DNA of 64,000 nucleotides, from positions 107,479-171,478 of the forward strand of contig NZ_JOBH01000016.1 in assembly GCF_000717745.1 (NCBI RefSeq), written 5' to 3'. The stretch is from Streptomyces violens (lineage in GTDB: Bacteria; Actinomycetota; Actinomycetes; Streptomycetales; Streptomycetaceae). This document shows, piece after piece, positions 8,554 through 15,437 of this stretch; the first letter of the stretch is position 1, and every line of letters starts with the position of its first letter. The notes under the pieces are model-generated. The model worked only from the letters and a program-made list of their open reading frames with translations. It was not told the DNA's origin and did not search any database. Made by a program: the position numbers and the translations under genes.

Positions 8554-9387
8554 TCAGTTGTACGAGATGTCGGACGCCGAGTAGCGGCAGTACGTGCCGT
8601 CCGGGCCGCTGCCCGTCTCGACCGGCTCGTCACCGTTGTCGTTGCCCGTGTAGCGCACGCACGGCTTGATTTTCTTGCTGCTGTCGCCGTGGATGCGGAT
8701 GCTCTTCAGCGTCGCGGTGTCCCCGTAGTTGGTGTTGATGCCGACCAGGGACTTGCCGGGCGCGGTCACATCCACGTCGCTGACGCTGATGGTGCGCTTG
8801 TACTGGGTCGAGCAGTTGCCGCAGCTGCGCACGAGCTTGCCGAAGTCGGAGACCTGGAAGCCGCTGATGTTGAGCTTGCCCGCGCCGTTGAACTGGAAGA
8901 CCTTGTCGTCGGCCTTCCTCGCGCCGCCGCCGGTGACGGTGTACGTCGCGCCGGAGGAGGTGCCCTTGAAGGTGGCGGCGTCCTCGCCGACATCCTCCCA
9001 CCACACGTTCTGCAGCGTGCAGGTGCCCGAGCAGTGCACGCCGTCGGCGGCCGGCGAGCCGATGACGACGTTCTTGAGCACGGCCCCGTCCTTCAGCTTG
9101 AAGATCGGGTCCTGGCCCTCCTCCTGGCCGTCACCGCCCAGGTCGCCACTGCCGTAGTGGCGCTTGAGGCCGCCGTCGTACGTGCCGGAGACCTCGATGG
9201 TCTTGGAGACGGCCTGGCTGCCGCCGGGGGTCGGCCAGCCGGCGGCGGCGCTCGCCGTGCCGGTGAGCGACGTCGCGAGGAGGGCTGCGCCGGTCAGCCC
9301 GGCCGCGACGGCACCGCCGAGTACCGCCCGGCGGCGGTTGAGAGACCTGCGGTGGCGGCCGGCGGACCGCTTTTCTGCTGTTGTCAT
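8554..9387 (-). CDS. Secreted pectate lyase, polysaccharide lyase family 3
   Basis: Extracellular enzyme that cuts polygalacturonate by beta-elimination, 277 residues. A twin-arginine-like leader (RRRAVLGGAVAAGL, to about residue 48, ending TASA) precedes a right-handed beta-helix. Diagnostic PL3 segments are EEGQDPIFKLKDGA, LKNVVIGSPAADGVHC and the VWWEDVGEDAATFKG strip, with paired cysteines in HCSGTC and CGNC. ATG 9387 has a GAAGGA ribosome site. It appears monocistronic, with 87 bases to the membrane-protein gene upstream, and has no carbohydrate-binding module. It would supply galacturonides to the island's importers. Confidence 0.92.
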   Translation of the reverse strand: MTTAEKRSAGRHRRSLNRRRAVLGGAVAAGLTGAALLATSLTGTASAAAGWPTPGGSQAVSKTIEVSGTYDGGLKRHYGSGDLGGDGQEEGQDPIFKLKDGAVLKNVVIGSPAADGVHCSGTCTLQNVWWEDVGEDAATFKGTSSGATYTVTGGGARKADDKVFQFNGAGKLNISGFQVSDFGKLVRSCGNCSTQYKRTISVSDVDVTAPGKSLVGINTNYGDTATLKSIRIHGDSSKKIKPCVRYTGNDNGDEPVETGSGPDGTYCRYSASDISYN

Positions 9388-9474
9388 GTCCCGTCCTTCG
9401 GTGGGGGTGAGACTTGCGTCGTCAGGTCGCCACCGGGTACGGGAGGGGTTGCCGGGACTCCGGAAGTTTTTACC

Positions 9475-10179
9475 TCAGTCGCGTCGCGGCGCGAAGTCAC
9501 CGCGCACTGCGGCCTGTTGGCTGCCGAACCGCGCGGCGGCCGTGTAGCTGTCGGCACCGGCGTCCCGGCCGCCGCGGGCGTGGTCGTACTGCCCTGCGAA
9601 GACATGCGTGCCCGCGGGCACCGTGCGGCCGGGCCTGAGCCGCCAGCGGTACACGAGGAAGCCGTCCTCGGTGTCCGTACGGAGGGTGAAGTCGCCCTCG
9701 GGCAGCGTGCGCCAGGCGCCGGTCGACGCCACTCCGCCGGTGTGCGCGATCCGCAGTTCCACGGTGAGCGAGGTCAGTGGCTCCGTCGTCTTCAAGGTGA
9801 CATTGCTCTGGGCCCAGTACGCGTTGCTGTGCGGGTCGACAGAGCCGTCGCTCCAGAGTGGGCCGTCGCTCCAGAGCGGGCCGTCCTCGGTACGTGGGGC
9901 CTGCGAGGGGACGTGCGGCGGGGCGGCCTGCACAGGCCGGTCACCGCGACCGGGGCCGCTCAGTACCGCGGACGCCCCGTAACCTCCGGCCGCCAGGACC
10001 GCCGCGACGGCCGCCGTGGCGCCCGCGACGCGCAGCCACGGCGCCGCCCGGGCGGGGCGCCGCGGGACGGGCGTCCCGGACGCCGCCGTGCCGCGCTCGA
10101 TCCGGGCGAGCATCCGCTCCCGGTCCGGCCGGTGCGCCGTGGCGGCCTCCCGCAGCCGCCGGCGCAGCTCGTCGTTCAC
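9475..10179 (-). CDS. Membrane protein, probable anti-sigma partner of the ECF factor
   Basis: A 234-residue protein with a short charged cytoplasmic part (residues 1-48), one transmembrane helix (VAGATAAVAAVLAAGGYGA) and an extracytoplasmic beta-rich domain. The outer domain includes a short duplicated GPLWSD-GPLWSD stretch. It starts at GTG 10179, 13 bases after the ECF sigma stop, so the pair is co-transcribed. Topology and linkage fit an anti-sigma factor, although the zinc-binding HxxxCxxC motif of ZAS proteins is absent and no family could be assigned. The outer domain could sense a wall or polysaccharide signal; this is inference. Confidence 0.6.
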   Translation of the reverse strand: MNDELRRRLREAATAHRPDRERMLARIERGTAASGTPVPRRPARAAPWLRVAGATAAVAAVLAAGGYGASAVLSGPGRGDRPVQAAPPHVPSQAPRTEDGPLWSDGPLWSDGSVDPHSNAYWAQSNVTLKTTEPLTSLTVELRIAHTGGVASTGAWRTLPEGDFTLRTDTEDGFLVYRWRLRPGRTVPAGTHVFAGQYDHARGGRDAGADSYTAAARFGSQQAAVRGDFAPRRD

Positions 10180-10192
10180 GTACGCCCGCCGA

Positions 10193-10741
10193 TCAGTTCC
10201 GTAGTGGTACGAGGACAGTGGCCTGAGGCCCCAGCAGCCGTTCCAGTTGCGCCATCCCCTTGGACGTCTGGCTCTTCACCGTACCGACCGAGATGCCGAG
10301 GGCGAGCGCGGTCTCCCGCTCGGACAGGTCGAAGGCGTGCCGCAGGACGACACAGGCCCGCTTGCGGAACGGCAGGGTGCGCAGCGCCTGTTGGACATCG
10401 ACCACGGCGGGTACGTCCGGCGCTTCGGCGTGGTCGGAGCACTGGGCCCAGAACAGCGTGATGCGGCGGCGCTCGCGGATCGCGCTGCGGATGTGGCTGC
10501 GGGCCAGATTGGCCACGACACCCCGGGCGTACGCGGCGGGGTGGTCTGCGGCCCGGACCCGGTCCCAACGGCGCCAGAGCGCGACCAGCGCGTCCGCCGC
10601 CAAATCGTCGGCCCCCTCGGCATCACCAGTTAACAGCCGTGCCAGCCGGGCGAGTTCGGCGTAATGACACTCGAAGAACGCACGGAACTCGGCCGCGGCG
10701 TCGGTGCGCCCGGCCATCGTTGGGTTCACGGTCCCGTTCAC
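10193..10741 (-). CDS. RNA polymerase ECF sigma factor, SigE family
   Basis: Alternative sigma factor of 182 residues. Region 2 (residues about 18-85, LARLLTGDAEGADDLAADAL) and region 4 (DVQQALRTLPFRKRACVVLR followed by the helix-turn-helix ERETALALGISVGTVKSQTS) are both present. GTG 10741 has a GGAGGGG ribosome site; ATG 10717 is an alternative. Codon 37 is TTA (plus-strand taa at 10631-10633), the rare leucine codon read by the bldA tRNA in Streptomyces. Its membrane partner follows 13 bases downstream. Placement between a PL3 and a PL11 lyase suggests it may control pectin enzymes, but no target promoter was identified. Confidence 0.88.
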   Translation of the reverse strand: MNGTVNPTMAGRTDAAAEFRAFFECHYAELARLARLLTGDAEGADDLAADALVALWRRWDRVRAADHPAAYARGVVANLARSHIRSAIRERRRITLFWAQCSDHAEAPDVPAVVDVQQALRTLPFRKRACVVLRHAFDLSERETALALGISVGTVKSQTSKGMAQLERLLGPQATVLVPLRN

Positions 10742-10906
10742 TCACCCCTCCGTCGCGTTCGAGATTTCGACCATCACCCGGCAGGGCGAACATAGGCTAG
10801 GTGCACCGCCACTGCCTGGCAAGCGAGCGGCAACCCTCCGGGGCCCGGCGCCCACCTCTGCACAACGGGCCACTCCCGTACCCCCACCCGCACCGCAGGA
10901 GGCATC
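10742..10906. promoter_or_regulatory. Divergent intergenic region between ECF sigma and rhamnogalacturonan lyase
   Basis: 165 bases containing both 5' leaders. TAGGCT at 10793-10798 is a possible -10 element for the lyase, but no -35 at standard spacing was found. No palindrome matching the island's other operators was seen. Confidence 0.35.
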
Positions 10907-12793
10907 GTGAAGCACCCCGGAACACCCCGCACCACCAGCCACCGGCGCAGACATCGCCGCGCCCTGCTCACCGCCGTCGTGACCGGTGCACTCGCCACGA
11001 CAGGGCTCGGCGCACTGGCCGGCACCTCGTCCGCCGCCACTGCGCGCCAGGCCGAGAAACTCGACCGCGGCGTGGTCAGCGTCCACACCAACGACGGCAA
11101 CCTGATCAGCTGGCGCTGGCTCGGCACCGACCCGGACAGCGTCTCCTTCAACGTCTACCGGGCCGGCACCAAGGTCAACTCCGCCCCGATCACCAACTCC
11201 ACCAACTACTTCCACTCCGGCGCCCCCGAACAGGCCGACTACACCGTCCGCGCGGTCGTCAACGGCACGGAACAGGGCGACTCCGCGCACGCCGTACAGT
11301 TCCGCGCCGGGTACAAGGACGTGCCCCTCACACCCCCGGCGGGTGGCACCACTCCGGACGGCGTGGCGTACACCTACGAGGCCAACGACGCGTCGGTGGG
11401 CGACCTCGACGGCGACGGCGCGCTGGACTTCGTCCTGAAGTGGCAGCCCACGAACGCCAAGGACAACTCGCAGTCCGGCTACACCGGCAACACGATCGTG
11501 GACGGCATCAAACTCGACGGCACCCGGCTGTGGCGCATCGACCTCGGCCGCAACATCCGCTCGGGAGCCCACTACACCCAGTTCCAGGTGTACGACTACG
11601 ACGGCGACGGCAAGGCCGAGGTCGCCATGAAGACCGCGGACGGCACGGTCGACGGGCAGGGCAAGACGGTCGGCAGTGCGTCCGCCGACCACCGCAACAG
11701 CAGTGGCTACGTGCTGTCCGGGCCCGAGTACCTCACCATGTTCAACGGCCGCACCGGCGCCGCGATGGGCACCACCGACTACGTGCCCGCGCGCGGCAAC
11801 GTCGCGTCCTGGGGCGACAGTTACGGAAACCGTGCGGACCGCTTCCTCGCCGGAACCGCGTACCTGGACGGCTCCCGGCCCTCGCTGATCATGGCACGCG
11901 GCTACTACACCCGCAGTGTGATCGCGGCCTGGGACTGGCGGAACGGCGCCTTCACCCGCCGCTGGACCTTCGACACCGACTCCTCCACCAACAAGGGCAA
12001 GGGCTACGACGGCCAGGGCTCGCACAGCCTCTCCGTCGGCGACGTGGACGGCGACGGCAGGGACGAGGTGGTGTACGGCTCGATGACGGTGGACGACAAC
12101 GGCTCCGGGCTGTGGACCGCGAAGACCGGGCACGGCGACGCACAACACCTCGCGGACCTCGACCCCGGCACTCCGGGCCTGGAGTACTTCAAGGTCTCCG
12201 AGTCCACAGGGCAGCCCGCCGAGCTGTACCTCGACCCGAAGAACGGCGCCGTCCGCTGGAAGCTCGCCGCCTGCTGCGACAACGGGCGCGGCGTGGCCGG
12301 TGACATCTGGTCCGGCAACGCCGGCGCCGAGATGTGGTCGGCCGCCGACACCCAGGTGCGCGACGAGGCGGGCGCCGCCAAGGGCCGCGAGCCGTCCTCG
12401 GCCAACTTCCTCAGCTGGTGGGACGGTGACACCACCCGCGAACTCCTCGACGGCACGCGCATCGACAAGTACGGCACGAGCGGTGACACCCGCCTGCTGA
12501 CCGGTGCGTCGGTGGCCTCGAACAACGGCACCAAGGCGACTCCGGTGCTGTCCGGCGACATCCTCGGCGACTGGCGCGAGGAGGTCGTCTGGCGGACGTC
12601 GGACAACCGCAACCTGCGGATCTACTCCACGCCCCACGAGACCGGCACGAAGATCACCACACTGCTGCACGACACCATGTACCGCACCGGCCTGGCCTGG
12701 CAGAACTCCGGCTACAACCAACCGCCGCACACCGGCTTCTACTTGGGCAACGGAATGGCAACGCCGCCCCGGCCGCAGATCACCACTCCGTAA
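10907..12793 (+). CDS. Secreted rhamnogalacturonan lyase, polysaccharide lyase family 11
   Basis: Extracellular lyase of 628 residues that cuts rhamnosyl-galacturonic acid linkages of rhamnogalacturonan I. The N-terminal export signal has basic residues and a hydrophobic core (LLTAVVTGALATTGLGALAG), with processing near residue 43. The catalytic part is an eight-bladed propeller with repeated calcium-type loops: DLDGDGALDFVLKW, DYDGDGKAEVAMKT, DVDGDGRDEVVYG and ILGDWREEVVW. Length matches Bacillus YesW-type enzymes without an added binding module. GTG 10907 follows an AGGAGG site at 10897-10902. It converges on the GH51 gene with only 17 bases between stops. Confidence 0.95.
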   Translation: MKHPGTPRTTSHRRRHRRALLTAVVTGALATTGLGALAGTSSAATARQAEKLDRGVVSVHTNDGNLISWRWLGTDPDSVSFNVYRAGTKVNSAPITNSTNYFHSGAPEQADYTVRAVVNGTEQGDSAHAVQFRAGYKDVPLTPPAGGTTPDGVAYTYEANDASVGDLDGDGALDFVLKWQPTNAKDNSQSGYTGNTIVDGIKLDGTRLWRIDLGRNIRSGAHYTQFQVYDYDGDGKAEVAMKTADGTVDGQGKTVGSASADHRNSSGYVLSGPEYLTMFNGRTGAAMGTTDYVPARGNVASWGDSYGNRADRFLAGTAYLDGSRPSLIMARGYYTRSVIAAWDWRNGAFTRRWTFDTDSSTNKGKGYDGQGSHSLSVGDVDGDGRDEVVYGSMTVDDNGSGLWTAKTGHGDAQHLADLDPGTPGLEYFKVSESTGQPAELYLDPKNGAVRWKLAACCDNGRGVAGDIWSGNAGAEMWSAADTQVRDEAGAAKGREPSSANFLSWWDGDTTRELLDGTRIDKYGTSGDTRLLTGASVASNNGTKATPVLSGDILGDWREEVVWRTSDNRNLRIYSTPHETGTKITTLLHDTMYRTGLAWQNSGYNQPPHTGFYLGNGMATPPRPQITTP

Positions 12794-12810
12794 GCACATG
12801 CGCCGGACCG

Positions 12811-14340
12811 TCAGGCCAGCCGGATGACGTTCCACGACAGCGGCTCCAGGGTGGCGCGGAGTGTGCCGCCCTGGAGCGTCGTGCCGCTCACCTCGTGCGG
12901 CACGACCCGCTCCGGCACGGCGAGGGTGTTGCGGGCCTCCGGGTCCGCGTCGGCCAGCGCACTGTGCCCGGCGAGACGCGTCACCTCCAGCCCGCGCAGC
13001 GCCACCTCCAGGGGCAGCGCGGCGTCCTGGCTCCGGTTGACGGCGAAGACGGTGACCGCGCCGGACTCCGGGTCGCGCACGGCGGTGGCGTGCAGCAGCG
13101 GCACCTCGCCGTACTTCGCCGTCGCGTACGTGGGCGAGTCCACCCGTACGTCCAGGACCTGGCCGCGGCCGTACCGTGATGCCTGCGCGAACGGGTGGAA
13201 CGTGGTCTGCCGCCAGGCCGGGCCGCCCGGCTCGGTCAGGATCGGCGCGATCACATTGACGAGCTGAGCGAGGCAGGCGACGGCCACCCGGTCGGCGTGG
13301 CGCAGCAGGGCGATCAGCAACGAGCCGAGGACGACGGCGTCGGTGACGCTGTAGTTGTCCTCCAGCAGCCGCGGCGCCTCGGGCCAGTCCGCCGGGTCCG
13401 CGGTGGTGGCCTCCCGCTGCGCCCGGGACATGTACCAGACGTTCCACTCGTCGAAGGAGAGGGTGATCCGCTTCTTGGATTTCAGCCGCGCGCCGATGTG
13501 GTCGCAGGTCGCCACGGTGTCCTCGATGAAGGACTCCATGTCGACGGCCGAGGCGAGGAACGAGTCCCGGTCCCCGTCCAGTTCTTCGTAGTAGGCATGC
13601 AGCGAGACGTGGTCCACCAGGTCGTAGGTCTCCGCGAGCACGGTCGCCTCCCACTCCGCGAAGGTGGGCATGGACCGGCTGGAGGAGCCGCAGGCGACCA
13701 GCTCCACGGAGGGGTCGGCCTGCCGCATGGCGCGGGCCGTCTCGGCGGCGAGCCGGGCGTACTCCCCGGCCGTCTTGTGGCCGGTCTGCCAGGGCCCGTC
13801 CAGCTCGTTGCCCAGGCACCACAGGCGGATGCCGTACGGGTCCTTGTCGCCGTGCGCGATGCGGAGCTCGGACAGCTCGGTGCCGGCCGGGTGGTTGGCG
13901 TACTCCTGGAGTTCCAGCGCCTCGGCCACTCCGCGGGTGCCGAGGTTGAGCGCCATCATGGGCTCGGCCTGCGGGCCCAGCTTCTTCAGGAAGGCGAGGT
14001 ACTCGGAGAGGCCGAAGCGGTTGGTCTCCGTCGACCGCCAGGCAAGGTCCAGGCGGCGGGGCCGCCGCTCGACGGGGCCGACCGAGTCCTCCCACTTGTA
14101 GCCGGAGACGAAGTTGCCGCCGGGGTAGCGGATCGTGGTGACGCCGAGTTCCCGGATCAGGGCCAGCACGTCGGTACGGAGCCCGGCCTCGTCGGCGGCG
14201 GGGTGGTCCGGCTCGAAGATGCCGGTGTAGACGCAGCGGCCGAGGTGCTCGACGAAGGCGCCGAAGAGCCGCGGGCCGGCCTCGCCGACGGTGAAGGCGG
14301 GGTCGAGGGTGAAGCGGGCCGGACGTGCGGTGCGTGGCAT
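12811..14340 (-). CDS. Alpha-L-arabinofuranosidase, GH51
   Basis: Removes arabinofuranose from arabinan side chains, 509 residues. The acid/base Glu lies in CLGNELDGPW and the nucleophile Glu in LSFDEWNVWY, followed by the C-terminal beta-sandwich. ATG 14340 is preferred: it has a GGAAGGA ribosome site and gives the family-typical start, whereas an in-frame extension to 14400 would encode a Pro-Gly-Arg run from a tandem DNA repeat. There is no export signal, so it acts on imported arabino-oligosaccharides. It lies 56 bases downstream of the acetylesterase and probably ends the transporter operon. Confidence 0.92.
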   Translation of the reverse strand: MPRTARPARFTLDPAFTVGEAGPRLFGAFVEHLGRCVYTGIFEPDHPAADEAGLRTDVLALIRELGVTTIRYPGGNFVSGYKWEDSVGPVERRPRRLDLAWRSTETNRFGLSEYLAFLKKLGPQAEPMMALNLGTRGVAEALELQEYANHPAGTELSELRIAHGDKDPYGIRLWCLGNELDGPWQTGHKTAGEYARLAAETARAMRQADPSVELVACGSSSRSMPTFAEWEATVLAETYDLVDHVSLHAYYEELDGDRDSFLASAVDMESFIEDTVATCDHIGARLKSKKRITLSFDEWNVWYMSRAQREATTADPADWPEAPRLLEDNYSVTDAVVLGSLLIALLRHADRVAVACLAQLVNVIAPILTEPGGPAWRQTTFHPFAQASRYGRGQVLDVRVDSPTYATAKYGEVPLLHATAVRDPESGAVTVFAVNRSQDAALPLEVALRGLEVTRLAGHSALADADPEARNTLAVPERVVPHEVSGTTLQGGTLRATLEPLSWNVIRLA

Positions 14341-14350
14341 GGCGTCCTTC

Positions 14351-14386
14351 CGGGGTCCGGGGCGGGGTCCGGGGCGGGGTCCGGGG
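14351..14386. repeat. Three perfect copies of a 12-bp tandem repeat
   Basis: CGGGGTCCGGGG occurs three times head to tail, directly upstream of the GH51 ribosome-binding site and after the acetylesterase stop. The G/C symmetry allows local hairpins that could tune GH51 translation; the copy number may vary between strains. Confidence 0.8.
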
Positions 14387-14396
14387 CGCGGCGCGG

Positions 14397-15437
14397 TCAC
14401 CGCAGATCCCGCTCGGGCAGCAGGTGCTGGGCGCGGAGCGCGTCGCGGACCAGGCCCGCGTAGACCGTCGCGCCGTGCTCGGAGGTGTGGGTGTTGTCGC
14501 GCGCCTCATTGGTCAGGTACAGCGCCTTGGAGGCCTCCGTCCCCAGTGACTCGACGAGCTGTTTGGTCCGCGCGGTGAGGTCGATCAGCGGTACGTCACG
14601 CGCGGCGGCGACCTCCCGGAGCACCGCGGGATGGTCCACGCCCAGGCCGTTGACCAGCAGGGCGGTGGGGTTGTTCAGCGTGCCGTCGGCGTTGAACCAG
14701 CGGCGCACGATCGGAGTGACCAGGACGGGGCGGCCGCCACGGGCTCGGATGCGGTCGACCATGGCGGAGAGGTTGCTGCGGTAGGTGGCCTCGTCGGTCT
14801 GCTTGTCGTTGTGGGCGAGCTGTACGAGGACGAGGTCGCCGCGTTGGATGCGGGCCTCGACCGTGTCGAAGAGCCGGGGGTCGGCGAGGTACGAGACGGT
14901 GCTCTCGCCGGAGTCGGCGTGGTTGGCGACGGCGGCGCCCCGGCGCAGGTACTGCGACAGCTGCTGTCCCCACCCGGCGTACGGTGCGCCCGCCTGGTCG
15001 CAGCCGGTCGAGTCGCCGACCAGCAGGACCTTGCGTGCGGAGCGGGCCGGGGCCGGGGTGACGCGGATGCCGGAGAGGGCCGGCGCCGCGCCGCCGAAGG
15101 TGAGATCGAGGCCGGGGGTGCCGGTGGCACCGGTCGGCTCGCCCTCGGGCGTGCGGACGTCGACGGTGAAGGACCGGCGGACCGTACGGCCCGCCGCGGT
15201 GGCCGTCTCGGGCAGCATCGCGCGGCGGATCTCGGCGGTGACGGAGGTACGCGCCGCCGTCTCTCCGCCGAGTACCACCGACACGTCGTACGTGCCGGGG
15301 GCCACGTCGAAGTGGCAGCCGATCCCGGTGGCCCCGGCCGTGCACGGGCCGTGGGGCGCGGCGGCCCGCGCCGGGGCGGCGGTCAGGCCGCCGGCGGCGA
15401 AGGCCGCCATCAGGACGCACAGCGCGGTGCGTCTCAT
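14397..15437 (-). CDS. Secreted SGNH esterase, rhamnogalacturonan acetylesterase-like (CE12)
   Basis: Removes acetyl groups from pectic backbones so that lyases can act. 346 residues with a signal peptide (LCVLMAAFAAGGLTAAPARA). An N-terminal beta-sandwich (residues about 30-130) precedes the SGNH hydrolase domain. Catalytic features are block I VGDSTGCD (nucleophile Ser), the Gly/Asn-bearing blocks (GESTVSY, LAHND) and the C-terminal DNTHTSEHGA motif carrying Asp and His. ATG 15437 overlaps the stop of the upstream exo-lyase (ATGA), tying it to the same transcript. Confidence 0.9.
   Translation of the reverse strand: MRRTALCVLMAAFAAGGLTAAPARAAAPHGPCTAGATGIGCHFDVAPGTYDVSVVLGGETAARTSVTAEIRRAMLPETATAAGRTVRRSFTVDVRTPEGEPTGATGTPGLDLTFGGAAPALSGIRVTPAPARSARKVLLVGDSTGCDQAGAPYAGWGQQLSQYLRRGAAVANHADSGESTVSYLADPRLFDTVEARIQRGDLVLVQLAHNDKQTDEATYRSNLSAMVDRIRARGGRPVLVTPIVRRWFNADGTLNNPTALLVNGLGVDHPAVLREVAAARDVPLIDLTARTKQLVESLGTEASKALYLTNEARDNTHTSEHGATVYAGLVRDALRAQHLLPERDLR

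Noticed and set aside
10742..14509. A 1255-codon open frame on the minus strand, antisense to the PL11 gene and overlapping GH51
   Set aside because: It is a high-GC shadow: composition is Gly/Val/Arg/Ala-rich without any recognisable domain, and PL11 motifs on the other strand are unmistakable.
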